Shown: positions 35,010-47,599, counted from the stretch's first letter. The stretch is DNA of 64,000 nt from Diaporthe sp. PMI_573 (GCA_021399435.1 JAJTUP010000002.1:2852001-2916000), one strand, 5' to 3'. The notes: a model not told the origin generated them from the sequence alone. Numbers and translations are program-made.

Positions 35010-36513
35010 ATGCGTCCCGCGGCCGCAGCAGCGACTCTTCGTCGCACGGCATTCGCCTCGGCTCGCCCTGGCCTCAGGCTCTCTCCGGTCACACAGGCAG
35101 CTCCCGCGCTGAGGGTCGCAGGCATAATGCGCACAATGGCGACTGTTCGCAAGATCAAGGTCAAGAACCCCGTCGTCGAGCTGGACGGCGACGAGATGAC
35201 CCGCATCATCTGGGAGGACATCAAGAACAAGTTTATCCACCCCTACCTGGACATCGACCTCAAGTACTATGACCTGGGCTTGGAGTACCGTGACAAGACC
35301 GACGACAAGGTCACTGTCGACGCCGCCGAGGCTATTCAGAAGTACAGCGTTGGAGTCAAGTGTGCCACCATCACCCCTGACGAGCAGCGTGTGGAGGAGT
35401 TCAAGCTCAAGAAGAGTGAGTGCATCAGCCTTTCAAGTGCGGAATCCCGCCGTGGAATTCGGTGACTGATCAGCGCGCAGTGTGGTTGTCCCCCAACGGC
35501 ACAATCCGCAACATTCTCGGCGGCACCGTCTTCCGCGAGTCGATCATCATCCCCCGCATTCCGCGACTCATCCCTGGCTGGGAGAAGCCCATCGTCATCG
35601 GCCGCCACGCATTTGGCGACCAGTACCGCGCAAAGGACCGCGTCATCCCCGGCCCCGGAAAGCTCTCCATGGTCTACACCCCTGCCAATGGCGGCGCGCC
35701 CGAGGAGATCGAGGTCTATGACTTCAAGAATGGCGGCGGTGTCGCTCAGACCCAGTACAACACGGACGAGAGTATCACCGGTTTCGCGCACTCGAGCTTC
35801 AAGATCGCGCTCGACCAAGGACTGCCTCTCTACATGAGCACCAAGAACACCATCCTGAAGAAGTATGACGGCCGCTTCAAGGACATTTTCCAGGAGCTTT
35901 ACGACACGCAGTACAAGCCCGAGTTTGAGAAGAAGGGCATCTGGTACGAGCACCGCCTGATCGACGACATGGTGGCTCAGATGATCAAGAGCAAGGGTGG
36001 ATACGTCATGGCCCTGAAGAGTGAGTAAATCGCCCTGCGCCTGTTGGGGAATGCTGACGGGTTAATTGTTCTGCGCACTAACACTTTTGGGCAGACTATG
36101 ACGGTGACGTGCAGTCTGACATCGTCGCACAAGGTTTCGGCTCCCTGGGACTCATGACCTCTGTGCTCATCACCCCTGACGGCAAGACCTTTGAATCCGA
36201 GGCTGCCCACGGCACAGTCACAAGGCACTACCGTGAGCACCAGAAGGGCAACCCTACTTCGACAAACCCAATCGCATCTATCTTCGCGTGGACCCGCGGT
36301 CTTGCCAAGCGTGGACAGCTGGACGGCACGCCGGAGCTGGTCGCTTTCGCCGAGAGCTTGGAGCAAGCCTGCATCGACACCGTGGACAAGGACGGCATCA
36401 TGACCAAGGACCTGGCACTGGCCTGCGGCAAGGGCCAGGACCATGTCACCACCACTGAGTACCTGAATGCTGTTGAGAGGAGAATGAAGGGTCTGCTGAA
36501 GCAGAAGCTGTAA
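35010..36513 (+). CDS. IDP1: NADP-dependent isocitrate dehydrogenase
   Basis: Exons 35010-35415, 35481-36020 and 36095-36513 give about 454 residues. The first ~42 residues are rich in Arg, Ala and Ser, lack acids and look like a mitochondrial presequence. An internal Met at 35136 ([23 protein letters not shown]) matches the start of cytosolic or peroxisomal forms. Family landmarks include [35 protein letters not shown], the metal-binding [20 protein letters not shown] and [17 protein letters not shown]. The homodimer converts isocitrate to 2-oxoglutarate while making NADPH. Both introns are phase 1 and short. The two start sites suggest dual targeting by alternative transcription or translation start. 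The C-terminus (KQKL) is not a clear PTS1. Confidence 0.95.
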
Positions 36514-37627
36514 TGACAAGGAATTGAAGGTTAACCCCGAAGAGATCGATCTTCGTCTCTCGCGTGGGTCTGTTTATGCATATTGGCCGTGGAAAGAGCC
36601 ATGACTTAGACTGCCAGACTGCTGGAGCACACAAGCCTAAGTGGACGCTCACTGACACAGTTTGAGCTTAGTCATTTCCTCTATGGACTGAGGGAGGCTC
36701 TATTGCTCGATGTGCTCTGGGGGGGGGGGGGAGGCACGCATCTTTCTACTTCATTGTTCTTGCATAGTCGGCCGCCTATGAAATCCGTTTTTGGATTTTC
36801 CATTTCATATCATGTATGCACTGCTGTACTTCCTTCCTAGCTGCTCTAAGATGCGAATTTGCCATAAGACGAAGACAGAGAAGACGGTTGAATACAGGAT
36901 ACAGGGATACAAGAAGCCGCTGATGGAGAAGCGCATTTCACAAGTCGCTGTAAATACAAAAGACAAAAGAGATCATTACAACAGCAGACAGAAGTGAGAC
37001 CTCACCAGTTTGTGCCTGGCAGCATGCCTAAGCTTTTGGAGTCACTGCTGGCACACTTACTCTACTCGAAACTCATCACATGTGCATTAGTGTGAGACGG
37101 ATGTTCTCAGTGTAGCAGACGACTCGTCGCCTGTGCTATCAGCTTCGATTTCTTCCGCGAAGCAACATAGTTCTACGCCGTATCTGCGTCTCACCCTCCT
37201 TGTTTGGACGGATCTAGTCGGCGACGCCAAACCTTCTCAAACGACACTCGGGATTATCAGATGCCACGTGCCAAAATCATATGCGAAGCCTTGTACATTC
37301 AACGGCGTCTTTGCGCCGCCTTTTGCGGATGGCGATGGCACTTGATAACAGAGCACGCTCCGCTGCTTTTGCCCTTCTCATGCGGAAAAGTCAAAAACTC
37401 AAATCGGCATGTAATACATGGCCTTTAGATAGGACCTAGAAGGTAGAAATTATAGATTTCTCTCCAACTAATTGAACGTCCTATCGCGGGCCGCTGTCTT
37501 GTAAACATACAGTCCATCTCTCACAGTGCGCTCCTTAACGGGAGCAACCCATTCCTACCAGTTGGGTACAAATACACACTTTCTCTATTTCTGTCCAGTT
37601 GTGTCCTCAAGCAAAGTCTCAAACGGT
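36514..37627. other. Convergent 3' intergenic region
   Basis: Between the isocitrate dehydrogenase and Iec3-like gene 3' ends. It includes a G12 run near 36719. The small open frames at 36791-36997 and 37133-37428 have no recognisable motif. Confidence 0.5.
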
Positions 37628-39123
37628 TCAATCCTCCATCTCCGCCTCTGCGTCTACCGATGCTGTCTCATCGGCCGAGTCCCTCATTCTTGCCGCCTTC
37701 TTCCCCAGCAAAACGTCCGCCTTCCCAGAAGCCTCGATGCTGTCATCCGGACCGGCACCGCCCGCTGGAGTCAAACTAACAGAGTTGTTCTTATTGCGTC
37801 TCTTGGTCGGTCTACGACTCGAACCTCCCTTGGGGCGGTAGCCGGTGTCATCGTCGACGGCCAAGCGCTTGCGCTTGCCTTTGGTAGCGGATGGCCTCGC
37901 ACCTGCGGCCTGGGCGCCGAGCTCATGGTCCAGGTCATACATGCTCTCGTCCATCGACTGCCGCTTGACCTTACCTGACGCTGCCTTGGACCTCTTGGGC
38001 GCCCGCTCGCCCTTGGGTGCCCGCTCGCCCTTGACGCGCGCTGCTCCTATGCTTGCCCGTCCGCCTTCGCCGCTCGCTTTGCGGCCTGCGCCTGTCGTCT
38101 TCCTGACAAGAGTCCGAGTCTCATCGTCGTCGTCATCCTCATCTACCGGGCGATGAGCTTTGCGGGATTGCTTCTCGCCGCTATGGCCCCTCTCCTTCTT
38201 CTCCTCCCCGGTCTCATTGTCTTGTAGGAAAGTCTTGGGTGCGTTCTTCCTTAGCCAGTTGTACACACTCACTGGGTTCCGCAGCGCAAAGTCCCGACTT
38301 GTGGTGCTGATGCTGCTGGCACCGGCAGCCGACGTGTCTTTGGCATTAGGTGGCGCTGAAGAGGGGGTGGCGCCGCGGGTCGCTGCAGCATGGCTGCCGG
38401 CACCGCTCTCTCGGGCCAGAGGAGCAAGTGTGGGGAGCATTTCGACGTCTTCGCCGCGCTCCTCGGCTTCAGCTTTGGCCTGCATGTCAACCTCCCATAG
38501 GTAGTTGTCAACGTCGTCAGCAGTAAGGAAAGAGGGAGGGTGTTGCTGGTGGGTGGCCTCAGCAGCGGGTGAGTCGATGCCAGTAAGAAGGTCGGCCGCA
38601 AGCTCAGGCAGGCGTTCGGCGTTGGCAGCAAAATCAAGGTGTGGCGTGTCCTTGATGAGGTCTTTCAATGATTTGGCAGGGCGAGGGCCAGGTCGAGGCT
38701 CCCTGTCGATGCCGAGGATGAAACCTTCTTCGGCATCAGAAGGAATGTCGAGGCTGACATCGATACGTTTCTCCGTGGGAATCTGTGGCCGATTGTTGAT
38801 GTCTGTGAGTAAATCGAGGAGGCGGCTGCACGAAATGTTAGCAAGGCGCTACTGAAGGGACAGGTCCAAGGGTAGACGGACTCGTTGTAGATGGCCAATT
38901 GCTTGATCTTCCTCATGGCCTTGACTTCTTGTTGATAGAGATCCTCTCCCTGCGACATCTTCTGGTCGAACTTGATGCGCATCTTGCGGTACTTCTTCTT
39001 CCATGACTTGTAGGTGGGCTTCGCGTCGGCCATCCTGACATCGGGACCGCCGTCCTCGTGCTTCATGTCGTCGTCGGCCATGGCCGAGTTGCTCCGCACG
39101 CGACTGTTAGAAGCGGTAGGCAT
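37628..39123 (-). CDS. INO80 chromatin-remodelling subunit Iec3-like protein
   Basis: Exons 39123-38882 and 38825-37628 give about 479 residues. The N-terminal region carries the conserved YKSWKKKYRKMRIKFD helix followed by LYQQEVKAMRKIKQLAIYNDRLLDLLTDIN, which the 56-nt intron (GTCCGT...GTGCAG) must join. This fits the Iec3 family of the fungal INO80 complex. The remainder is long and disordered, with acidic (DEDDDDDE) and Lys/Arg-rich segments and a tandem KGERAP duplication, as expected for a nuclear subunit. The start may be 39123 or the second Met (MADDDMKHED, 39081). It is divergent from the MYG1 gene with about 650 bases between. The family call rests mainly on the N-terminal 90 residues. 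Confidence 0.75.
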
Positions 39124-39776
39124 TGTTCGGTGGCCGCCTGTGTTGAGGATGTTGTCCTTTGTGATGGATGAAATGGGGGTGCAGCCAAGGGATTGCAGGG
39201 AATCCGCGATGGGGGCTCCCGGGCGAGGCTTCTGGAGACAAGGTTATGGAGACCGGGTCTTGGAGCTTCTTGGCTAGACGAAATGGGTTTGAGGGTGGTT
39301 TTCCAGAGCCGAGCTGTAGCTGGGCTGCTGTTGATGACGTTGATGGACTGCCTGTGGGTTGTGAGGTGAAGGAAATGTCAGGCTGAGAAGCTGGCTTGAC
39401 TGACTTGACGCTGCGGTTGATGTTGCGTCTCCCGGGGTTATCTATCACATTACTGTGAACACGCCGCGCGACGCGGCAGGCAGGTCTCGCCAGGTTTGGA
39501 TTGCCCCTGCCGCGCCTCCACTAGGCCATGGGCAAAGGTCCTAGCTCCCCTGTGAGTGCTCGAGAGCTCCACGTCCCGCGTCCCACCTGCCCGCGGGGGG
39601 AGCGAATGAGCAGCAAGTCAATTTTGCTTGCTCATGGAGTTTGATTTCAATATTTGAATTTCCCATCCTGCGTCTTCCCACCGTAACCAGCCAGGAAACC
39701 CACCCCAAACCAATCCGCAACATCCACCACCATCATTTCTGCCCGCAACGTGCTCTGGCCCCTTGCTTTCCTCAAG
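39124..39776. other. Bidirectional promoter region
   Basis: Lies between the divergent Iec3-like and MYG1 genes and probably holds both promoters. No further feature was recognised. Confidence 0.5.
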
Positions 39777-40850
39777 ATGGCCGCCGAATCCGCCTCAAAG
39801 CGCCTCAAGACCAGCGACTCCTCGTCCGCCGTCACCATCGGCACCCACAATGGCCACTTCCACGCCGACGAGGCCCTGGCCGTCCACATGCTGCGCACCC
39901 ACATCCCGCGCTACCACGCCGCCCGTCTGATCCGCACTCGCGACCCAAAGGTTCTTGAGACCTGCGACACCGTCGTCGACGTCGGCGGGGAGTACGACGC
40001 CGACCGCCGGCGCTTCGACCACCACCAGCGAGGCTTCACCACTCTCTTCCCCGGCCGCAACACCAAGCTGAGCTCCGCCGGCCTGGTCTACATGCACTTT
40101 GGCAAGGAGATCATCGCCAACAGGCGCGCCGCAGCCGCCACCGATGGCAGCAGCGAGGTCGACCTGATCTACAACAAGGTGTACGAGTCGTTCGTCGAGG
40201 CCGTAGACGCCAATGACAACGGTGTGAGCACCTACGACCCGGAGGGCATCGCCGCCGCGGGTCTGGAGAAGAAGTTCAGCGACGGCGGCTTTACGCTAGG
40301 CGCCATGGTGGGCCGCCTGAACCCCAACTGGAACGACCCCGTGCCCAGTGACCCCGTCGAGGCGCAGGCGGCCGAGGACGAGAAGTTCGTCGCCGCGAGC
40401 CAGCGGATAGGGGAGGAGTTCGACCGGGCGCTGGACTACTTCGTCAGCGCCTGGCTGCCGGCCCGTGCACTGGTGGAGAAGGCCTTCACCGAGAGGCCGC
40501 AGTACGACGCGCAAGGCAGGATAATGGTGCTGAGTGGCCAAAGCTGCCCGTGGAAGGACCACCTGTACGCCTTGGAGGAGGAGAACAAGGAGGCAGGCAA
40601 GGTGCTGTACGTCCTGTACCCGGAGAAGCCCACGCCCGACGCCAAGTGGAGGGTGCAGACGGTACCCGTGACCAAGGACTCGTTCGAGAGCCGCAAGGCG
40701 CTCCCGAAGGAATGGCGTGGCGTAAGGGACGAGGAGCTGGACAAGGTGTCTGGCGTGCCGGGCTGCGTCTTTGTTCACGCGGCTGGTTTCATTGGCGGGA
40801 ACAAGACCTTCGAGGGTGCGCTCGAGCTCGCTAAGAAGGCGTTGGACTAG
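39777..40850 (+). CDS. MYG1: MYG1 family protein (DHH-like exonuclease)
   Basis: A single exon of 357 residues, the normal length. Met at 39777 (MAAESASKRLKTSD) is the first ATG of the frame. The N-terminal metal-binding block GTHNGHFHADEALA and the DVGGEYDADRRRFDHHQRGF block, with its DHH core, mark the family. Later landmarks are NDNGVSTYD, FTLGAMVGRLNPNW, the SCPWKDHLY stretch and C-terminal FVHAAGFIGGNKTFEGAL. MYG1 proteins are nuclear/mitochondrial 3'-5' RNA exonucleases with a DHH-type catalytic core. Coding GC is very high compared with flanks. No introns. Confidence 0.94.
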   Translation: MAAESASKRLKTSDSSSAVTIGTHNGHFHADEALAVHMLRTHIPRYHAARLIRTRDPKVLETCDTVVDVGGEYDADRRRFDHHQRGFTTLFPGRNTKLSSAGLVYMHFGKEIIANRRAAAATDGSSEVDLIYNKVYESFVEAVDANDNGVSTYDPEGIAAAGLEKKFSDGGFTLGAMVGRLNPNWNDPVPSDPVEAQAAEDEKFVAASQRIGEEFDRALDYFVSAWLPARALVEKAFTERPQYDAQGRIMVLSGQSCPWKDHLYALEEENKEAGKVLYVLYPEKPTPDAKWRVQTVPVTKDSFESRKALPKEWRGVRDEELDKVSGVPGCVFVHAAGFIGGNKTFEGALELAKKALD

Positions 40851-41664
40851 GGATGGTAGCGTTTTCACGCTCAAAAATCTGTTTTCTGATCACTCCACAT
40901 TCCAGCAGATCTGGGAAGTGGCTCATCTGGCGTTTGGAGGGAACCATTAAAAAAAGGGGGTGGGACATGTTCGGCTACAGCTAAATAGACAAAAGTGGAA
41001 GGTACATGATTTCATACACACAATACCCGTTCGAGATGTTGAGCCGTCTTTTGTGAAATGACACTTTTGCGGCTGCTTTCCACAGCCTCAGGTGTCCTCG
41101 CGATGCCTCCACATTCCCGCCAGGCAATCTGGGAGGGTTGTCCCTGGACAGACAGACAGACAGACAGACGGTGTCTGTCCTTGAGAAATTCAAGACGCCA
41201 TGCCAGCACACGCAAACTTGGGAACAGACAAACTAAACAAAAGAAGACGACGCTGTAGCGAATGCAATGTGTGTGCGCATGCACACAGAATGACCAAGGA
41301 CGAAAGAAACTGTCGGGGCCAATACACTTGATACGTTTGTCATCCATTTCTCAACAATTTGCCCTGGTACCGGTATCCCTTTCAACGCCTTACACCCCGA
41401 TTCTGCCATCACGACACACATAATAACACAGGAAGTCTGCCCTGCGCGACATTGGAACCAAATTTGAGAGGAAAGAGTTCCCGTGCAAACAACAAGCCTC
41501 GGCTAGACAGTAAGAGAGTTTGTAGAGCAACCAATCAAAACAATCAACAAACGAGGGTAGTAAACCGAGCAGGGCGTGCGGTGGTAGTGACCCGCCGTGA
41601 CGAGTCCACGGCACAGCCTCACCCGACCGACCCACCCCACCCATCACCATTGGAGTGCCCACGC
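40851..41664. other. Convergent 3' intergenic region
   Basis: Between the MYG1 and endosulfine 3' ends. It includes a (CAGA)n microsatellite at 41147-41169. No gene recognised. Confidence 0.6.
41147..41169. repeat. (CAGA)n microsatellite
   Basis: Five to six tandem CAGA units between convergent genes. Confidence 0.9.
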
Positions 41665-42239
41665 TCATGACCTGATGGGGATGCCCTGCTGGGCCGTCTC
41701 GCCGGCGTTCTCCTTATTGTCGGGGTCCTCCTCCGCGCTCGTCTCGCGGACGAGGCCGCTGGAGCTCTCCTTGGCCGGGCTCCCGGCCAGGCCGCCGATG
41801 CCCGAGGCGCCCGAGATGCTGCCGCTCTTTGTGAGGCCGGGCGGGGTGACGCCAGCAGGGCCGCCGACGCCGTTGCTGCTGCTACCGCCGCTGTTGTGGG
41901 GGATGTTCTCGGGGACGGGGTGCTGGCTGCCAACGGTGCCCGTGTCGACGCCGTCGCCCTTGCCCGCCTTGGACATGGCGTAGTCACCGCTGTCAAAGTA
42001 CTTGCGCTCCTTGAGGTGCTTGGCGAAGTGGTCGGAGCGCGAGGGGAGCTTGCCGTACAGGCGGAAGAGGCGCTGCTCCTCGGGGGTGAGGGACTGTGGG
42101 AGAGGGGGGCTTGTGTCAGCAGGTACCATTGTGAATTTTCTCCTTGGGATGCCGAGCACCCTCATTTAAGAGCCCAGTGAGTTGGGTCGGGGGGGGGACT
42201 TACGCTCACGTCGATCTTGTTCTTCTGGAGGGGATTCAT
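41665..42239 (-). CDS. IGO1: Endosulfine/ARPP-19 family protein (Igo1-like)
   Basis: Exons 42239-42204 (12 codons) and 42093-41665 give about 154 residues. The protein begins MNPLQKNKIDVSSLTPEEQRL and contains FRLYGKLPSR and the family's hallmark FDSGDYAMSK, whose Ser is the Greatwall/Rim15 phosphorylation site. Phosphorylated endosulfines inhibit PP2A-B55, linking nutrient signals to quiescence and mitotic entry. The C-terminal half is Gly/Ser-rich and disordered. The 110-nt intron is phase 0 and has a G9-like run close to its donor. The short first exon is required to give a start Met, since the second exon has no Met at the right place. Confidence 0.92.
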
Positions 42240-44075
42240 AGCGGGCGGCAGGTGGTGAGAAGAGGAGGTGGGGGTGGTTTTGAAGTGCGGGTAGTGGTTC
42301 GAGTCCAATTGTGAGTCTGCACCAAGACAATGCTGACAGTGTAGTGCTTGACTGCTGCGAGGTCGGGTAATGGATATGGCGTCCTCGAACGGGTAGAAAG
42401 GGGTTGGTAGTATGGTCGCAAGGTTGAAAGAATCCAAGGTTTGGTCGAGGCGGATGTGGGAGAAGCAAACGGGGTGGTTCTTTTTGGGCCCCAAACCAAG
42501 TGCAGCCAAGCTCACTGAAGTGGGATGGGTTTGAGCAGTGGGTGTGGTCCCCTCACTTTGCCCAGTCTAGGGACAGTAAAAGCCGGGGCGGGCGGCGGGT
42601 CACTGGTCTCACTCTGCTGCACCCACTTCCGGCTTGGGCGTTGGGTGTGTCGAACTCGACCTCTTGCTTTGCTGGGCTTCGCTGGAGCTGTGACCAGGTG
42701 GGGAAGAGGGGGGAGTCGGGCTCTGCAGCTTCCAAGGTTGAGTTTCAAAGTGCCCAGGTCACTTGTCTGGCTGGAATGTTTCGCTTAGAATCTGTTCCCG
42801 TGTCCCATGGAAGTTGTTGACGAAGAGGGGCAAGGCTTGGTTATTTATTTTTATTTTTACTTGTTCTTCCTTCTCTAGCAGCAGTCCTCGAAACCCCATC
42901 AGGGCCCAAACCCCCGAATCTTTGCCATTATATCTCGTCTTGTTATATGGCCATCCTTTGCCTCTTAGAGAAGGGACGTTGCTCCGGTACCTGCTTGGCT
43001 TGCTCACTTCACTCCACTCACTTCACTCCAGGGTACGCTGCATTATCGGCAGGCGGAACGGGTGTTATCGAGACCCTGCCCATTGGCCAGCTGGCAATAG
43101 GCCCACCAGGCCCACTCTTATTCATGCCTTCCAGCAAGAGACATTCGTCGTCACCACACCAGCCACCCTTTCAGCCTTCCAGCTTGGGCATCTGGGCATC
43201 TGGGCATCTGCCATCCACTCGATCTTGTTATTGCAAGAGCTGTCACTGTCGGCACACTCTGACTCATTACGGTACGGCACGGCAGAAGGACTGCCCAATG
43301 TCACCTCGGGGCATCTCAGGAACCAGGGGAAGCCTCTCGTCTCGTGTCCAGTCGCCTTTTTGCCTTGCGACCAGGTCTCTTTTCATGGCTTCTCCCACAC
43401 CCCTTGATCTGCGGCGTGCAGATTGCCTCGGGCACTTCGAACATGTGTTGGGATTGTGGCTGGAGCCCAGCACCCGCCCAGCTGCCGCCATGACATCCTC
43501 CCATAACTGTGGCGCCCTCGTCCCTTCGTCACACTCACTCCTATCACGGTATTTGTTCAATCTATTGTGAATGACATTACACTTCCCTGGCGAGGTCAAC
43601 AACTGAGCCAACAAGAAACGAGCCGAGTGGGAACAACGACGCTGGTTCCGAAGAGGCACTCGTCACATCCGGATCTCGTAAAAATCTTCCCATGCCCCCC
43701 AAAGCACATCTTCCAGGTGCCCAGATGGACTTCACACAGAAGTTTTCACTTATTCACTGCCTGAGAGATAACCAAAATTCCCAGTGGACAAGGAGTACTT
43801 GTCTGTAGTACAGAATCTTGCGGGTGGCAGCACGCAAAGAAACCTCATGGAACGACGGTCATGGTTGCATCACCCTACTATAGACAACATGTTCGAACTG
43901 ACCGAACACTTGAATCCCTGGTCAACACGCTCTCGACTAATTTATTTCAACATGGCGAGCCGTAGATCCAGTATATGCCAACCTCAAGACGCAGCGGGTT
44001 TCCGATTTGGCTGTGATATTTCATACCCAACGCATGGTATCCATTTCCCGGCGCCCATCTCCATAACAAGGCTGT
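42240..44075. other. Intergenic and leader region
   Basis: About 1.8 kb upstream of the endosulfine gene and downstream of the PL4 lyase. The open frames at 42763-43407 and 42947-43570 overlap each other and carry no domain. A small GGGCATCT triplication lies at about 43186-43210. I see no gene. Confidence 0.5.
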
Positions 44076-45901
44076 CTAGTACAGCTCTACAGCATCGAAA
44101 ATGAAGTTAGCGCTCAGCCAGGTTGCATCGCCTGAACCACCGACACTGATTGTCACCGTGTTTGCCCCCACTTTCAGAGCGCTGGCTGGGACGGCCCAAG
44201 TGTACTGTTCGTTGTAGCCATGATAGGCGCCACGAGTCACTCCACGAGAATCAATAAGTTTCTAATCACGAGACCAGTCAATCAATATGTTTCAAGCAGC
44301 AGAACATAATATGGCAGGGACTCACCGGTGCCCCTGGGTCCTTTCCGGTCCAGCTTCCGATCATGGGGATGGGACGGCCTCCCTTGAATGACAGCGTCGT
44401 CCCGATGTGCAGTGTCAGCTCCTTGACCTGGGAGGACTCCAGGTTGAAATTGACCGTGGCGGGGCTGCCCTGCTTTGACCAAATCGCCATTGGAAAGTCC
44501 TTAGCAGCGGAGGATCCAACAGAGTAAGTCCCGCCCCACGATGACATCCGGGTGTCAGAGGGGTGCATGCGAGTCATCTTGTCGCCATTCTTCAGCTCAA
44601 AGGGTTCGCCGTCGAAGTCGCCGATGCGGAAGATTGGGCTACGCTGGGCATCCTTGGAGGCTATGTTCTTCGTCGCGGTTGCACCAGCAGTGACTGTGAC
44701 CGAGTCTGACGACACCTCATACTCGCCCCTGTAGAGCTTCATGGTGTACGTTCCGGGCTTCATCAGGGGCGATTTGTATGCGCCAGTGGCTGAGTCGGCA
44801 TAGATCCAGTACTGGGCTGCGTTGTTGTACCAATGCACGACGCTCTTGAAACTCGATGGGACACCGGATGCAGTACCTGACACAGAACCACGCTGACTGG
44901 AGGACACGTAGCCCTTGATATTGAGACTGTCGAAGAAGGAAGTGTCCAGATTTGCAGAAGGTGTGCCGCCATTGCTTGAAGCAGCCGAAATGTCAGTGAA
45001 ATCTCACCATCATTGTTTTTCCGTGCACATAGTGTCACATACGTAAAGGTCATGGCATAAGGCCCCATGAGACCAAATCTCCAAGGCTCGGTACGCACGT
45101 GGCCGCTGTTCATGTACCAATAGAGCTCTTGTTCGTCATCAGATGTCTGGCCGTTAATATCTCTCATGAAGGGGCCCCCTGAGGACGTCTCGTAGGCAAC
45201 ACCAGGCATGATCATGCAGAGCGCCACGTTCTAGACCATTGATCAGCAAACTAGAACTTCAAAATCATTCGGGGTAAGGTGACTCACACTGCCGGCGACA
45301 CAATGGACGGGGTCGTCAATGAATCTATCGGACGTGTACATCTTACACCTCGTCTCGCCGTTGGAACACTTGAAGGTGTCCTTGCCCTCGAAAGCCGTGC
45401 AGCCTCGCGTGTCACCCACGTTGCCATGGACCCCAGTCGGCAGCGAATTCGTCCGCAGGCGAGCAAGCCAGCGAAGTTCACCGGGGTCGACCTCACCGGT
45501 AATATAAGTTCCCATGTAGATTGTCGGATCACCATTTTTCGCCACATAGTACTGCGTTACAGGGTTGCCGCTTGACGCGACCGTGATCTTGATGTACCCG
45601 TTGACGGTCTCGCCAGTAACGGTCGAAGAGCCCAGCCCAGAGTTGATCGCGGTGTTCTTGGAAGTGCCCTGGTACTCGACGCCTTTGTACTTCAAGCTGG
45701 TGATGTCTCCGGTAGACCTTGAGATTATTAGACATCCACTCATTCGCAATTTGAGATGTCGACGTACTTGGAAACTACGTAAACAAGGTCACCGCCGGTG
45801 TCGACGGTGTACGAGCTGCTTCCAGAGGTGAGCCCAAAAGCAGCCAGCGCACCTCGGCTGAGAGCAGCCACGGCGGCCAGAACAACAGGCAGTGTAATCA
45901 T
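44076..45901 (-). CDS. Secreted rhamnogalacturonan lyase, PL4 family
   Basis: Five exons (45901-45768, 45717-45288, 45230-45043, 44974-44326, 44261-44076) give about 528 residues, the length of Aspergillus rhamnogalacturonan lyase A. A signal peptide ([20 protein letters not shown]) precedes the N-terminal catalytic domain: [37 protein letters not shown], the Cys-rich [22 protein letters not shown] segment, and [26 protein letters not shown]. The FnIII-like middle domain begins near residue 270. The C-terminal jelly-roll, carbohydrate-binding-like domain ends with [16 protein letters not shown]4 enzymes cleave the rhamnose-galacturonate backbone of pectin by beta-elimination. The product would be a substrate for GH105 hydrolases, and a broken GH105-like gene lies 5.3 kb away. 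Confidence 0.92.
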
Positions 45902-47380
45902 AATGAATTGTATCTGCCAGGGTTTCCCCCATGTAGTTCGACAATGAAGACGAGGCTGACTTCGGGAATCACCGCCCAAGACTCGCTAACCATTTGGCAA
46001 GACCTGCTTCTTTATATACACGAGAACTCGACTTACCAGGTCGCCAAATCTCCCGCAATATACGAGAAGATTACCACTCAGCGGAACTCTACGCTCCGTG
46101 GTAACGAGCTGCTCAAAACCTAATCCTTTGGCCTGGGGCACGGTCTGCATGCGTGGCGGCCGAATTAATGCAGTCGCCAACACACGGCATGGTGATCAAT
46201 TGCTACCCCGAAAAGTGAGTAAATGAGCCCGAAAGTTACATTGAAGTATCACTGACTGAGGTGGAGTGCAATTATGATGCATCTCGGCACATTGTCAGTA
46301 CATCAACACTTCTATGTGAGACAGGCTAAAGTAGTTCTAGTTAGAAGGTACCAAACATTGCGGACAACCCGGCTGGACTTGGGCTTTGAATTGCAGGAGA
46401 TGTTCCGCAAGAATAAATAAGCCCTTGCTTCTAGAATTTGAATCTTCATGTTCTTTCAATGCACATGTGAACCTTATCCTTCCTTTGCCTGGGTCCGCAT
46501 CACGAGAGGCACGACATTTGGACTACACTGACCTTGTCACAAGAATCGGAGAAATATGTTTTAGGTGGCATGCCAAATTATGCTCGTAAAACAGTTCCGA
46601 AATGAATAGGAACGCCCCGCCATCTCGATTCAATTTGGTGTAACGCCGACTCATTCTTGTTCAGTAGCCAATTGATCAGCCTCGGGTCTCGGGTTGGCGT
46701 ATGCCCGAAGGCTGTACTCACATGTAGATATAGCGCGCACGTATGCAGCTTTTTGATGAGCCCCGCAACATGGCTAGTCTTCTACCCACCATCCTACCGT
46801 CTTTGGGCTGCGTAATGTATGTCTGTTATGACTTGTTGAAGTTGGCTTGAATAGAAATTGGACTGACGAGCTTTGCTCGGGTATCCGCTCTGCGGCCACA
46901 GCATCTATAGTGCTCACTACCCAACCTCATTTAGTATATTCCTATTGGATAACCTCCTATGGGATAACATCGTAAGGGATAACCTCCTATAGAGTAGCCT
47001 CTGTTGGGAAGACCTCCAGTCGGAAAGTCTTCTGTCTGTAGAATGACCTCCTTAAAATTACTAGACTAGAGGTAGGTAAGCAGCAAAGGCTCCACAATGA
47101 CTTTTTCGAATTTTTCGAATTTGGCTGTGTTACTGGAGTAATTTATGTGGAGGGCGACTATCTGCTTCCTGAAGAATATCAAAAGTGATGGTACCTAGGC
47201 ACCGGTAACAGCTGATCATGAATGCAGTTGCCATCAAGTGAGAACACAAATCAGCATTGTATCTTTAGGCGCATCTGGCTGATGCGAGTGGACTCAGCCA
47301 TGCCCCAGGAAGAGTCGCACTGCCCATTAAGTCATCTTGGGCAGGATGTGGCTTTTTGTAGTCAAGAGACTAGTGTGGCT
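45902..47380. other. Intergenic with dispersed repeat copy B
   Basis: The PL4 promoter region, followed from 46869 by copy B of the dispersed repeat and then the transposon target site. The short plus frame at 47222-47388 reads into the transposon and is not recognisable. Confidence 0.5.
46869..47103 (-). repeat. Dispersed repeat, copy B (inverted relative to copy A)
   Basis: Reverse complement of the element at 1445-1668, with at least seven colinear conserved blocks. It has a longer central run of about 15-bp units (TAGGAGGTTATCCC-like, 46945-47000) than copy A. Confidence 0.75.
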
Positions 47381-47388
47381 TTTCTTTG
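47381..47388 (+). repeat. Left target-site duplication of the MULE
   Basis: TTTCTTTG abuts the left inverted repeat and recurs immediately after the right one. Confidence 0.85.
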
Positions 47389-47446
47389 GAAAACGGATAT
47401 TCGCAGGGCAAAAAACGGATGGTACAGGGGAAGATGTACCACCCCA
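47389..47446 (+). repeat. Left terminal inverted repeat of the MULE
   Basis: 58 bp identical to the reverse complement of 50358-50415. Confidence 0.95.
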
Positions 47447-47599
47447 ACGCACAGACAACGCGCCACACCCAAAATAGTATGGGCACCATTATTTTGACCC
47501 TGCAGCCCACATAGCCGTACATACTCGTCACTACCATGCCGAATGTGCCCATCGCGATACTCGCTGTAGCGTAAATCGCTCAAATCCATGGTGTTTTGC

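Noticed and set aside
42291..42310. GGTTCGAGTCC-like sequence resembling a tRNA T-loop
   Set aside because: No acceptor, D-arm or anticodon arm could be placed around it. No tRNA was found elsewhere in the window either.
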